Source: Paludibacteraceae bacterium
GTDB taxonomy: Bacteria; Bacteroidota; Bacteroidia; Bacteroidales; Paludibacteraceae
Length of the DNA: 64,000 nucleotides
Assembly: GCA_016285885.1 (NCBI GenBank)
Contig: JAEERP010000003.1
Span: forward strand, 253,510-317,509
Direction: 5' to 3'
Within the stretch, counting starts at the first letter, position 1. Every line of letters starts with the position of its first letter. Positions 16,267 to 26,150 of the stretch are shown here, one piece after another. The notes beneath the pieces were generated by a model, which had not been told where the DNA came from, made no database searches, and was given only the letters and a program-made list of their open reading frames with translations. Position numbers and translations under genes: made by a program.

Positions 16267-17556
16267 TCATTTCAATATGGGCCGATAGACAAACGGTTTT
16301 ACGTTCGACTCCTGAACCTTTTCCTTAAATACCCTCCACTCATCCTTGTCCATAAGCTCGATGTACTCCTTGGCGGGCAAATTAGCCACCTGCGCCCTGC
16401 ATTTGTCGATGCGTTCCTGGGTGGCAGGATGGTCAGAGAAAAAACCATAATTATCTGCGATAGAACCATTCAACAACTTACCCATGAAAGAGGCGAAGCT
16501 TATTGGGTTAATATTCGCATTGTATAGATATCTGACAGAGAGCGTGTCGGCCTCACGCTCGTCACTACGACTCAGATGGTTGGTGGTCAGATCCGTCATG
16601 ATGCCGGAGGTGTTGCCTAAGAAGATGGAGAAGAGCAGACTGATTCCCACATTCTGCTTCACAGACTGCCTGACGTGGTCACGCTCGATATGCCCCAATT
16701 CATGTCCTACGACAGCGAGCAACTCGCCCACCGAATCACACTTCTCGATCAGACTCGTGAAGACGACCATATTCCTTCCGCTATAGGCGAACGCATTGAC
16801 CTGATTGCTCTTCACCAAATAAACGTTCACGCTATCGATTCCATTCGCCTCGCGAAGATGATCGACACATTTCCGCAGACTTTCAGTGGCCTTCTCATCT
16901 TCCAACTCATGCCCATTCACATAACTATCATAGATATGATCCTCGATCAACGAAAAGAGCGAGAGGTCAGGGTAACTATCATTCGATTTAGGCATAGGGG
17001 CCAAAATCAAAAAGTAAAGGACGACCACAGAAAAGACGGAGACAGCCACATCACGCAGCAACCTAGGCTTGGATTCCTCCGCCAACTTCTCGTAGATAGG
17101 ATCCGCAGACACCCACGACCTTTGCCATTCATCCCATGACTTCTTGGCGCAGAAGATGTGACAGAAAGGCGAAACCATTATCCAATTCACCTCCTTGTTG
17201 TGTTTGATCTTGATGCAACACACAATGGACAAGACGATTTCCGCAATGTTCAGGATAGCCGCCACCACATAGTATGCGACAAAATAGCCGTTGAGATGCC
17301 AATCATCCCATATGATCTGCCATGCGGAATACCAGGTAAATGAATTGATGAAAAAGAGCGGCAGCTGGGAAACAAAAGCATTCATGCTGTGCCAGCGGGT
17401 GATGTAGACAGACTTCCTCCGCCGAATATAATAGATGATGTTCGCTATCAAATTGATGACAGGGAAGGGCATGGTGGTGGCAAAGACCGCCAAAGACATC
17501 AAATATCCATTTACCGCAGACTCCTTTTCAGTATCACTTAACCTATTAACGTACAT
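16267..17556 (-). CDS. Tic20-like (DUF4870-type) membrane domain fused to an M48 metallopeptidase
   Basis: 429 residues. Residues 15-120 carry four hydrophobic segments with a charged Trp-rich loop (ITRWHSMNAFVSQ), the layout of DUF4870/Tic20-like proteins. A further hydrophobic segment lies at about 170-187. The C-terminal half is an M48 peptidase: VVGHELGHIERDH with H285-E286-x2-H289, and SDEREAD supplying the third zinc ligand (E333). The catalytic part shows VNAFAYSGRNMVVFTSLI, typical of BepA/Oma1-like peptidases. It overlaps the upstream DUF2752 gene by 11 nt. Likely an envelope quality-control protease. Confidence 0.85.
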   Translation of the reverse strand: MYVNRLSDTEKESAVNGYLMSLAVFATTMPFPVINLIANIIYYIRRRKSVYITRWHSMNAFVSQLPLFFINSFTWYSAWQIIWDDWHLNGYFVAYYVVAAILNIAEIVLSIVCCIKIKHNKEVNWIMVSPFCHIFCAKKSWDEWQRSWVSADPIYEKLAEESKPRLLRDVAVSVFSVVVLYFLILAPMPKSNDSYPDLSLFSLIEDHIYDSYVNGHELEDEKATESLRKCVDHLREANGIDSVNVYLVKSNQVNAFAYSGRNMVVFTSLIEKCDSVGELLAVVGHELGHIERDHVRQSVKQNVGISLLFSIFLGNTSGIMTDLTTNHLSRSDEREADTLSVRYLYNANINPISFASFMGKLLNGSIADNYGFFSDHPATQERIDKCRAQVANLPAKEYIELMDKDEWRVFKEKVQESNVKPFVYRPILK

Positions 17557-17959
17557 ATAATGAATGAATTATCAAATACAACCAAACTAATGCGATCACC
17601 ACAACAAGGATCAGTGCCACCCTCCCCTTCGAAGCGCTCACCTCAGCGCTGTTCCAAAGGTTGTAACACCTGTCCGACCGGAACAGCAGAAAGAGAGGGG
17701 CAAACACCAATACCGGTAACGCTATGATCCCCAGCGGATTCATAGACAACGCCTGGAGGAACTCCCCCTTCAGCAAAAGAAGGATGGAGGTCGTCAATCC
17801 GCAACCAGGGCACGGCAATGTGGTAATCCGACGAAAGGGACAAATAATAAAACCTTCGCCCTCTTCGCACGACCAATTGAACGCCAGCCACGCATAGGCG
17901 GCTAGCAGTATGAGCGTCGCGAAAAGGAGAAACGATCTTTTTGACTTAAAGGATCCCAA
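17546..17959 (-). CDS. DUF2752 membrane protein
   Basis: 137 residues with three hydrophobic segments. The signature CPFRRITTLPCPGCGLTTS (PCPGCG motif) defines DUF2752. The only plausible start in frame is TTG at 17959, since a stop lies five codons upstream and no early ATG exists. It sits between a TM2-domain gene (28 nt upstream) and the M48 fusion, a grouping repeatedly seen in Bacteroidetes. Biochemical role unknown; the paired cysteines could bind a metal. Confidence 0.85.
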   Translation of the reverse strand: MGSFKSKRSFLLFATLILLAAYAWLAFNWSCEEGEGFIICPFRRITTLPCPGCGLTTSILLLLKGEFLQALSMNPLGIIALPVLVFAPLFLLFRSDRCYNLWNSAEVSASKGRVALILVVVIALVWLYLIIHSLYVR

Positions 17960-17987
17960 CGAAGACGAGACTTACCGTTGCGGAAGA

Positions 17988-18581
17988 TTATTCTTCCTTC
18001 GTATAGTCGGAATATCCCTTAGGCGCATAGGCTGAATAATCCGATTTAGGCGCATAATCGCTAGGGTTCTCCTCTCCTGGCGCATGGTAGGAAGAGTCTG
18101 GCTCTAACACAGACAAAGAACCATTTCCGGAATCCTCGCGGCTCTCCCTCGCAGACGTCTGAGAAGAGTACTCTACGACCTCATTAGATCCAGTGTTCCT
18201 TGGACGAATATCTTGGGCAGGCCTTTCCGTCTTCGTCGAATACAGGTTAATCAACTCGATGATTTTCTGTGCGTTGTAGGACCTCGTTTCAGACATGATA
18301 AGGAAGAAATCGACAATTGTCCAAATGCTAAATCCACCACAAGTCAGCATCTTAGCTATACCAAGGCCTACTTGTCCCAAGACAATGCGGTCAATTCCAA
18401 AATGTCCACCAATCAGGGAGGTGAGCAACATGGTTGAAGGTTTCTTGAATTCCGCGCCCAATATATATGGAGCCTTATCATCCGGGATCATCTCCAATCC
18501 CTCCGCGATTCTCGGCAAATGAAAATCATCGAAACATCCTGAATTAGTGGCAAGGAAAATGTTTATGCAATCTTTATTCAT
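17988..18581 (-). CDS. TM2-domain membrane protein
   Basis: 197 residues from ATG at 18581. The TM2 domain lies at about 45-105: KPSTMLLTSLIGGHFGIDRIVLGQVGLGIAKMLTCGGFSIWTIVDFFLIM, two transmembrane helices joined by a G-x-D-R-x2-L-G loop. A low-complexity tail follows (about 125-197) with repeated SDYSAYAPK-like units rich in Ser, Tyr and Asp. First gene of the TM2 / DUF2752 / M48 cluster. A TATATTTG box on the minus strand (18645-18638) may be its promoter. Confidence 0.85.
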   Translation of the reverse strand: MNKDCINIFLATNSGCFDDFHLPRIAEGLEMIPDDKAPYILGAEFKKPSTMLLTSLIGGHFGIDRIVLGQVGLGIAKMLTCGGFSIWTIVDFFLIMSETRSYNAQKIIELINLYSTKTERPAQDIRPRNTGSNEVVEYSSQTSARESREDSGNGSLSVLEPDSSYHAPGEENPSDYAPKSDYSAYAPKGYSDYTKEE

Positions 18582-18710
18582 ACTAAAAAACAATAAATGA
18601 TATTACAAAAGAGGCACATAACCCCCGAAAAATTACACAAATATAATATTTATCCGCCATCCATACCCTATTTCCTCCAAAAGATCAGGAATTTTTCATG
18701 ACGACGGAAA

Positions 18711-18745
18711 AAGGAACGGGGAACCACCACGAAAAGCGGTTCCCC
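18711..18745 (-). terminator. Terminator of the alpha-2-macroglobulin gene
   Basis: GGGGAACC (18718-18725) pairs perfectly with GGTTCCCC (18738-18745); on the minus strand it is followed by a T-rich run (18710-18705 region). It lies 8 nt past the stop codon at 18753. Confidence 0.6.
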
Positions 18746-18752
18746 CTCCTAA

Positions 18753-21700
18753 TCATTCAGACACAACGGTCCAGAACCCAAGGTTACGCGCGATGATCTC
18801 GCTGTCGTACATTGAGCCACACACAAAGCCAGGGGCGAAGTAGCGGCCGACAAACGAAGCGTGCAGCGTGACAACAAAGGTCTTCGTCTCACGAGGATTT
18901 AGAGAGAAGTATGTCAACACACGGTCATCACGAATATCCTTATAGTTATAGTTCACAGACTCTTCCGAGTTTTCGTCGGAGAGGCGCTCGTTCTGGATCT
19001 CCCAACCTGAAGGGAATACCTGCGTCAGGAAGACCTCCTTGTAAGTGTCGTATGAGGAAGCGTTGCTTACCTTCACCTTTACCTTGAAGTCAGTTCCCTG
19101 CTTAATATCTTTTAGATCCATCGACGAACCATTCAAATCATAATACTCCACCTTCATATGGAGTCCGTTCTCGAAGGCACCGCCCTGATTCTCCAACGGA
19201 ATACCAGAAGTGACCACAGAAGCGAACAACGTATTGTTTCCGTTATTCTTCAGCTTCAAAGTCTTCTGTCCAGTGCCAGACACCTCGAGCGCCTTCTTCG
19301 CGACAGTACCATCGGAATTGAAGGCAACTGACTTGCCGTCCCAGATACAAGCCGCACGGACACTACCAGACTTGTACTGATTAGCATAGTGGGAGAACGC
19401 CACCAATACTTGCGCCAACTCCTGCGTGCTATATTGCTTGCCTGAGCCCAGCTGCTCCGACATCTTCCTCAGCAAAGAGAAGGTGGCCGTATTATTAGCT
19501 CCGGTCAAGGCCATGGCATCCAAAACCAACGCCCTGTCTCGCAAAGAAGAACCAAAGGTGACATTGCTATGAGAATAGTCACGCACATCCGTGCTCAGAG
19601 CGTTGCACAGGTTCTTCGCGACATCCTTCTTTCCGCACAAAGCGTATGCGGCAGCCAAGCGCCACTTAGAGACATTGTCCAACTTCTTATCCTTCAAACG
19701 GTTCATCGCACTCATATCTGGCTTGCCGGCGAGCGCCAAGGTGTAGAGGCGGTACGTCTGCTCCAAAACGTTGTCACTATCATCCCAGTATGACCAAGAA
19801 GAAGCCATTCGCTTCTGATAAGAGAGGAAGCTATTGATCACCGTGTTAGAGACATCATATCCATGGTTCTTCGCCTCCAAGAGGAAGTGTCCCGCATAGG
19901 TGGTCACCCAAGGATAACCATAGTTGCCTCCCATCCAGTAGGAGAATGCGCCGCTACCCATCTGCATTTGGCTCAACTTATGGATAGCCTCCTTCACATG
20001 TTTGTCGCACTCCTTCTTCTCATCAGGAGTCATCTCGATGATTCCTGGCAAGAGCAATTGAGGGAAGGCCTTGGAAGAGGTCTGCTCAGCACATCCGTGA
20101 GGATAGCCAATCAGGTACTGCAAGCTACGTTCCAGATCCAAGGAAGGCAAGGCGCTCACCTCGACCGTCAACTGATTGGAACCACTCACACCGAACAGGT
20201 CATAAGGACATTCCACCTCTTTATTCGCAGGGAGCTCAACAATCTTGCTTCTCTGTATACGATCATTCGGATTGCGGACATCCAAGTTGATTTCAGACTT
20301 CACGTTATTGGTACCATCGGTAGCAGAGATGACGATCTTGCCCTTTCCGATGACCGGTTTAGCCTTCAGCTTGAAGGTAAGGATCTTATCCTCGTTCGCA
20401 TCGAATGACTCCACGATCGACGAACGACCTACCACATCCATCTTATCGCCTGAAGAGATCGAGAGCGTCACATTCTTCTTCTTGCCATCCATAGCGAAGA
20501 CGCTCACAGGAACCGTGAACTCCTCATTAGGACCGACAACACGAGGTGCGGTTGGCAATAACATCAAAGGTTTCGTCACCTTCACCGTCTTATCCGCACT
20601 TCCATAGGCCGCCTTATTACCGGCGACTACCATGACACGGACAGAACCGAAGTAGGTAGGCAATACCACCTTATGCGTCTTCGACTCACCCTTCTTCAGC
20701 GTGACAGGGCCAATGAACCGAACCACCGGTTCGAAACGTTTGTTCATGCCATCACGGTTCAAGGCCTCGTCACCACCGATAGCCAACATCTGCTCTATCT
20801 TTCCGCCGTAAGCGCCGATGACCAGATCGTACATATCCCATGAGTTGACGCCCAGCGCCTCACGCTTAAAGAATTCGTCATGGGCATTTGGTGTCTTAAA
20901 GTTCGTGAGGTCCAACAGACCCTCGTCCACGATGGCCAACGTGTAGCACATCTCCTTGCCGTTCTTCTCGCTGATGGTGACATCGAACGCCTTGTCCGAC
21001 TCCACCTTATCAGCCATCTTGATGACAGGTGTCAGACGGCTCTCTGCGCTCTCCACCATGAAGTTTTTCACACCATACATTCTGATCGGAAGGTCATTCT
21101 CCGTCTTGTTATAAGGCTGCAACAGATTCACGTAGAGGTAAGCATTCGGCAACATCTCATCCGTCACATCCACATCGACGACAGTAGTACCCGCATGGGC
21201 ATCCACCCACTTCGAGGAGATCACCTTAGAGCGGTTCTCCACCGTGATCAAGAGGCGGCCCTGTTCAGGCGTAGGAATCGTCACCTTCACCTTATCTCCC
21301 ACATTATAGGTCTCCTTGTCCAAGTTGAAGGAGAGCAATGTGGCGGCGGTGGAACCATCGTTCTGCGCACGTGAATACCAATTCTCCCAATCGAAGTAGA
21401 TCTCACTACCCGCTTCATGACCATTCTTGCCATCCTTAACGACGAGCAGATAACGACCCCAATCCGAGTCAGGGACATTAATGGTGACCACAGCCTTTCC
21501 GTCTCTCACAGAGATATTATTCTTCTCCAGATATGGTGTATTGGAAACGCTCTCGGAGTAATAACCTTCCTCCTCTTCCTCATCAGAGTCCCACCACCAA
21601 TGCCATTGCATTCTGTACAATTTGAGGGTAAGTCCGTCACCATTGACAGGCTTTCCGTTCTCATCCAACAAGACGATAGGGAATGACTGGTCGCGGTTCG

Positions 21701-24326
21701 TGAAGACATACTTAAACCCAGGCTTAATCGGGTATTTGACACCCACGTAGCGTGAATATGTAGACAAAGGAACGTTCGTATAGTTCACACTGTTATCGCC
21801 AGTGCCCTCATCCACTCTTGTGGTGAAGGTAGCCTGCAACATACCAGGCGCACCCGACAGATCAGGGATGCGGACAAACTCACTGACATTACCCTCAGCG
21901 TCTGTCTCAGACTCGATCACGGTAGACTCTTGGCTCGTGAATTCCTTTACGGAAGGAGATTCGAAGATATAATCAGAGTACTTAGGGAACGGCGTAGGGT
22001 TACGACGATACCTCATCTTGACGTTCACATTCTTACCTGCGGCCCGTCCGCCATGTAACCACTCGGAGTGGATGGAGACATGTTCGGACCTGCCTGCGGA
22101 GAGGACAGGGTTCTTGGTAGAGAGCTGCACCTTCATACGGTTTGGCTTCACCGTCTCCACAGACAAGCTCTTATGGAAAGCGGAACCACCAATAGTGAAG
22201 GAGACATGCCAGTTACCCGTCTGGTCATCCACCGACGTAGGGATTCTAAAGCTATAGATGCAATTCGACGGGTCATATTTTTGAACCCTTTGCGCATAAC
22301 GCTGTCCGCGAGGAGTTTTCAGATACATCGTGATCGGGTGACCAGCAGGAAGCGTTCCGTCCGCATCCTGTAACATCAAGGAGATGTTCAACGTGTCACC
22401 TGGTCGCCAGACACCACGCTCGCCATAGATATAGCCCTTCACGCCCTTCGAGGACCTAGCACCGCCCACATCGAAGGAAGAGAGCGACAGCGCAGAGTTG
22501 TCACGCACACGGAGGTAGCCCATATGGTTATCCTTCTCCACCACCAAGAAGGAAGGGGACCTTGAAAGCTTCGTCTTCACGAAACCATCCTTATCCGTCT
22601 CATCTTCCTCGATAAGCTGCATTTGGTAGTCATAGAACTTCACGTTCACGCCACTCTCAGGAAGAGCCGTAAGGATGTTCGTCACAATGACATCATAGAA
22701 GTTGCTCTTTCCACCCTTCGCCGTGATACCGAAGTTAGAGACGAAGATGTTCGAAGCCACCCTTCTGGAAGTCTCCAAATAATATGTGATCTTGGACGGA
22801 TCATCCCGATCCTCCCATTTATAGGCATAATCGTTCGGCAAAGCGTTCTCACCATCATCATCATAAGAGTAGTAACTCCAATAGTAACTATCGTCACCGC
22901 TATCCCCAAATCCAGCGACACCACTGTAGTCATGTTCGATATCGTTGATGGAATCCGTTATCTCGCAAGGATATGTGGAGTATGCCCTCTTGAAGGAGAA
23001 GATGACACGGTACATCGCACCCGGATCCTCTTTAGAGAGTTGGGAGAGATCCAAAGAGTAGGTCCTCCACTGAGAGTAGGCATTGGCATTATCAGGTTCC
23101 AGATCCACTCTCTTTTGGAACACCAGGCGAGCAGTACGTCTCAAGTCGGAGGTATTGCACTCGTTCATCTTGTTCGCCTGCAGATATTGCAACATATTAT
23201 TCTCGAAAATCTTTATCACGCTGACATCCACCGCCTTCAAGTTGACAGCTTGGAAAGGCAACGCAGCCTTATCCGTAGATGGGAGGATAACACCTCTCTT
23301 CAACAATCGGACGGCCGGTTTCAGGCTAGAGAAGCAGTAGTTCAGCACCGTATCGCGGTCAAGTTTCTCGCCATCATCGCTCATCAGACCTGAGTAGACA
23401 CGCAATTGAGAAGGTTGGAAATTTATCTTTTCCGGATAAATCTTCAACACGTTACCCTCCCTCACGTACGAGGCATTACCATTTCCCGCGTTGACGTAAG
23501 TGCGCCACTCTTGGTTCGGGCGGATCGATTTGCTGAAATAGAGCTTCAAGTAGGATTGTTCACCATTCACCACGTTCAGGTTGGTCACCTTCATGCCAGA
23601 AATGAAAGGAATCTTCACGTCGATCTTATCCTTTGTCTCGCAACCAATGTTCTTACCATCCCACTCCAGCGTCAAGGCGATGTCTCTCTTCGCACTCTTG
23701 CCGATTCCATTGATCGTGAACAAATAACAGTTGTTATATTCGGAAGAAGCATCTTCCCATTCCACGTCCAACTTTCTCTCCTCCGGCTCTGTCAACTGAG
23801 CGGAGAAACAGCTCTGCAGGTCTGCCAGATCCTCCCTGTCATTCAGGTTGACCGATCCAGTCACCCGATATTCACCCGCATCGTTCATCTGAGGCTCATC
23901 GCACGACACATGTATGTTCTGCTTGATCACCTCAACCGGGAAGACAAACTGATTCAAATCTGTCCGTTCATTCACATCGACCACCTTACCCAACTCGAAG
24001 GTCACTTGGTACTCTTTTCCTCTCTCCAACAGATCTTTAGGTTGGAACTCGATGGTCCGATTATCCACCCAGAACGTGGAACCCTCCACCTTAGGATTCA
24101 TAGAGAAAAGGTTCTCCTCCTCCCGCTGACCCGGTTTGGCCTTTTCAGATGGCTGAGAAAGCACAATACGTATGGCCGCATGTCGGGAAATCTTACTCTG
24201 CGGATAACTGTTGATGTACTCTATGAACTGGGTATCATCAGATACTTCGGCCTTTTTTTTACCACATCCTACAAATATGGTAGCCACGAAAAGGACCAAA
24301 AAGAACTTAATAAACCGACTACTCAT
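18753..24326 (-). CDS. Bacterial alpha-2-macroglobulin lipoprotein
   Basis: 1857 residues. Lipoprotein signal (FVGCGKK, Cys21). Beta-rich macroglobulin domains follow, including an MG2-like part (GVKGYIYGERGVWRPGDTLN, about residue 630) and the linker before the A2M domain (LAIVDEGLLDLTNFKTP). The thioester-type site is HGCAEQT with C1412-A-E-Q1415, followed by an alpha-alpha toroid TED domain. Such proteins sit in the periplasm and are thought to trap invading proteases via the Cys-Gln thioester, often with PBP1C. No PBP1C gene is in this window. It follows a DUF3256 gene by 28 nt. Confidence 0.92.
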   Translation of the reverse strand: MSSRFIKFFLVLFVATIFVGCGKKKAEVSDDTQFIEYINSYPQSKISRHAAIRIVLSQPSEKAKPGQREEENLFSMNPKVEGSTFWVDNRTIEFQPKDLLERGKEYQVTFELGKVVDVNERTDLNQFVFPVEVIKQNIHVSCDEPQMNDAGEYRVTGSVNLNDREDLADLQSCFSAQLTEPEERKLDVEWEDASSEYNNCYLFTINGIGKSAKRDIALTLEWDGKNIGCETKDKIDVKIPFISGMKVTNLNVVNGEQSYLKLYFSKSIRPNQEWRTYVNAGNGNASYVREGNVLKIYPEKINFQPSQLRVYSGLMSDDGEKLDRDTVLNYCFSSLKPAVRLLKRGVILPSTDKAALPFQAVNLKAVDVSVIKIFENNMLQYLQANKMNECNTSDLRRTARLVFQKRVDLEPDNANAYSQWRTYSLDLSQLSKEDPGAMYRVIFSFKRAYSTYPCEITDSINDIEHDYSGVAGFGDSGDDSYYWSYYSYDDDGENALPNDYAYKWEDRDDPSKITYYLETSRRVASNIFVSNFGITAKGGKSNFYDVIVTNILTALPESGVNVKFYDYQMQLIEEDETDKDGFVKTKLSRSPSFLVVEKDNHMGYLRVRDNSALSLSSFDVGGARSSKGVKGYIYGERGVWRPGDTLNISLMLQDADGTLPAGHPITMYLKTPRGQRYAQRVQKYDPSNCIYSFRIPTSVDDQTGNWHVSFTIGGSAFHKSLSVETVKPNRMKVQLSTKNPVLSAGRSEHVSIHSEWLHGGRAAGKNVNVKMRYRRNPTPFPKYSDYIFESPSVKEFTSQESTVIESETDAEGNVSEFVRIPDLSGAPGMLQATFTTRVDEGTGDNSVNYTNVPLSTYSRYVGVKYPIKPGFKYVFTNRDQSFPIVLLDENGKPVNGDGLTLKLYRMQWHWWWDSDEEEEEGYYSESVSNTPYLEKNNISVRDGKAVVTINVPDSDWGRYLLVVKDGKNGHEAGSEIYFDWENWYSRAQNDGSTAATLLSFNLDKETYNVGDKVKVTIPTPEQGRLLITVENRSKVISSKWVDAHAGTTVVDVDVTDEMLPNAYLYVNLLQPYNKTENDLPIRMYGVKNFMVESAESRLTPVIKMADKVESDKAFDVTISEKNGKEMCYTLAIVDEGLLDLTNFKTPNAHDEFFKREALGVNSWDMYDLVIGAYGGKIEQMLAIGGDEALNRDGMNKRFEPVVRFIGPVTLKKGESKTHKVVLPTYFGSVRVMVVAGNKAAYGSADKTVKVTKPLMLLPTAPRVVGPNEEFTVPVSVFAMDGKKKNVTLSISSGDKMDVVGRSSIVESFDANEDKILTFKLKAKPVIGKGKIVISATDGTNNVKSEINLDVRNPNDRIQRSKIVELPANKEVECPYDLFGVSGSNQLTVEVSALPSLDLERSLQYLIGYPHGCAEQTSSKAFPQLLLPGIIEMTPDEKKECDKHVKEAIHKLSQMQMGSGAFSYWMGGNYGYPWVTTYAGHFLLEAKNHGYDVSNTVINSFLSYQKRMASSWSYWDDSDNVLEQTYRLYTLALAGKPDMSAMNRLKDKKLDNVSKWRLAAAYALCGKKDVAKNLCNALSTDVRDYSHSNVTFGSSLRDRALVLDAMALTGANNTATFSLLRKMSEQLGSGKQYSTQELAQVLVAFSHYANQYKSGSVRAACIWDGKSVAFNSDGTVAKKALEVSGTGQKTLKLKNNGNNTLFASVVTSGIPLENQGGAFENGLHMKVEYYDLNGSSMDLKDIKQGTDFKVKVKVSNASSYDTYKEVFLTQVFPSGWEIQNERLSDENSEESVNYNYKDIRDDRVLTYFSLNPRETKTFVVTLHASFVGRYFAPGFVCGSMYDSEIIARNLGFWTVVSE

Positions 24327-24354
24327 AAGCCTCTATTTTGATTATTTATTTCTT

Positions 24355-25029
24355 TCAATGCGCAGTGTTGAACCTATCGTCCCGTTTGATCGCCACGATC
24401 TTAAACTCTCCGTCGATAGGCAACAAAGAGAGCCTATTCCCCTTGAAGAACTTGGAATATAGCTTTTTACGATCCTTCTCCAGGTAGCGTTCCGTATCGC
24501 AGTATACATGCACGCTATCGCCCCTGCTGAATTCGCAGTGCAGGAAGTTCATCTCGAACCGACTCGAAAGGGAGTCCGCATCCATACCCGCCGCGGCAAG
24601 GGAATCTTTATCGTAGAAATCAGAGATGTCTATTTTAGGGAAAAGAACGGCCTTCTTCCCGGAGGTCTGCACGCGCCACCATCCGTCACACATCATGCCA
24701 CAAACCCATGAGCTAAAGCCATAAACCTGCGTGCTATCGTTGATTTGCCAAAGCTTAGCGGAGACATAGCCCTGCTGGGATGTCTGGAAGAGCGCATAAT
24801 TGTTCTCCGCATAATCAATGATCCTGCACGTGTCACGGTATAACCCCAGCACCTTGCTGTCGTTCCCCTTCTCCCTGTAGGAATTCAGCAAAAGATTGAT
24901 CATATCCACCTTCAATTGGGAGGATGATGGAATCATTCGAGACATGTAGGACTCCAATGTCTGAGCCTCACACAAACAAATAGAGAGACTCAACGCAATA
25001 TATAATGCTATTAATCTTTTCATTAACAC
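24355..25029 (-). CDS. DUF3256 family secreted protein
   Basis: 224 residues with a signal peptide (LIALYIALSLSICLCEA). The pattern SYMSRMIPSSSQLKVDMINLLL, then SAKLWQINDSTQVYGFSSWVCGMMCDGWWRVQ, matches DUF3256, a Bacteroidetes-specific periplasmic protein of unknown role. It lies immediately upstream of the alpha-2-macroglobulin gene on the same strand, so co-transcription is likely. A TATATTTG box at 25092-25085 (minus strand) may be the operon promoter. Start could be the second Met (24 nt is too short to decide). Confidence 0.8.
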   Translation of the reverse strand: MLMKRLIALYIALSLSICLCEAQTLESYMSRMIPSSSQLKVDMINLLLNSYREKGNDSKVLGLYRDTCRIIDYAENNYALFQTSQQGYVSAKLWQINDSTQVYGFSSWVCGMMCDGWWRVQTSGKKAVLFPKIDISDFYDKDSLAAAGMDADSLSSRFEMNFLHCEFSRGDSVHVYCDTERYLEKDRKKLYSKFFKGNRLSLLPIDGEFKIVAIKRDDRFNTAH

Positions 25030-25190
25030 TATGTTTATCTTTTCTAAAATCTCCTCTAACTACTAATCAGCCAACATATTAGTACAAATATAAATAATTT
25101 GTTTTGATTCATCAAGATAAAAAAAGGAAAGTCTCACACTTTTTTTAGGATCAATAACCGACACAAAACAAAACACACGAAAAGAAAGGT

Positions 25191-26150
25191 TCAATGCCTC
25201 TCTTTCAACCATTTATAAAACCTGCAGATTAGGGAATCGACCCTTTCCACCCGATGGTAGATCCGCTTCTCGGTGGCGAATTGTTTGTACGAATTCGCAA
25301 TCTGAGGGTCCATGCTTCCCTCGAAGTCGAACGCCTTCGTCTTGCCCTGCAGGAAGTGCAATGCGCGCCAGACCATCAGCGTGGAGGCGCCGGAGGCCTT
25401 GAATGTGGGATGGATGGCGGGTATCAGGTAGTAGGCGAACCGCTCGTCCCATACGAAGAAAAGGGCGCTATGGAGATTCCCCTCCGCATCATGGACAGAG
25501 ATGATTCTCCCCTGCCCCCGGTCGATCGCCTTGCGGCAAACCGTCTCCTCCAGCAGGCGGGAGTTGATGTTGGTGCGTCCTCGGAGCCTCAACGTCTCGG
25601 TATGGAACTCGTGGAAGGCGGAGACATCCATGTCCCAACCCACCTGCAGTCCGTTGCGCTCCGCCTTGCGGATGTGACGCTGCTTGGCGGAGGTGAACCG
25701 CTTGAAGAGGCTCTCCAGGTCCGAGATGTCGGGGATGATGTACGTAACCCTTTCGGAGACGTGGTAGCCTGCCTCCTCGAAAAGCGCATGATGCCTGAAC
25801 GTCGGGTCGAAATCCTGCATGAACCAATCCACCTTCAATGCCTTCAATTGGGCGAGTATATCCTCACAAACCCTGCGTTCGAAAGCCTCCCTGCCAGCCT
25901 CGTCCACCCCCTCAGGATAGAAGAAGTGGACACCATTGTTCTGGGAAAAGACCGGTTGCAGTATCATCTTGAGGAACCCTTTACGTACCCATAGGTATGG
26001 CAGGGCGCCCAACACCTCCCCGTTCTCCTCAACAAGAAGGACATCCCACGTCTTGCCCACACAGATGGCATCCATCCACCAATACTGGGCAAAGAGCGGC
26101 ACCTCAGGATGCCGCTCACACGCAAGACGATATTTCTCTTTATTATTCAC
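25191..26150 (-). CDS. FemAB/GNAT-like acyltransferase
   Basis: 319 residues. Two GNAT-like lobes of the FemAB/BioF2 type: DVLLVEENGEVLGALPYLWVRKGF and later RQRHIRKAERNGLQVGWD ... HSALFFVWDERFAYYLIPAIHPTFKASGASTLMVWRAL, ending with FDFEGSMDPQIANSYKQF. The GSMDPQIA segment is characteristic of the family, which includes aminoacyl- or acyl-transferases that modify peptidoglycan or lipids. It overlaps the cstA stop by 8 nt, so it is translationally coupled to it. Substrate unknown. Confidence 0.82.
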   Translation of the reverse strand: MNNKEKYRLACERHPEVPLFAQYWWMDAICVGKTWDVLLVEENGEVLGALPYLWVRKGFLKMILQPVFSQNNGVHFFYPEGVDEAGREAFERRVCEDILAQLKALKVDWFMQDFDPTFRHHALFEEAGYHVSERVTYIIPDISDLESLFKRFTSAKQRHIRKAERNGLQVGWDMDVSAFHEFHTETLRLRGRTNINSRLLEETVCRKAIDRGQGRIISVHDAEGNLHSALFFVWDERFAYYLIPAIHPTFKASGASTLMVWRALHFLQGKTKAFDFEGSMDPQIANSYKQFATEKRIYHRVERVDSLICRFYKWLKERH

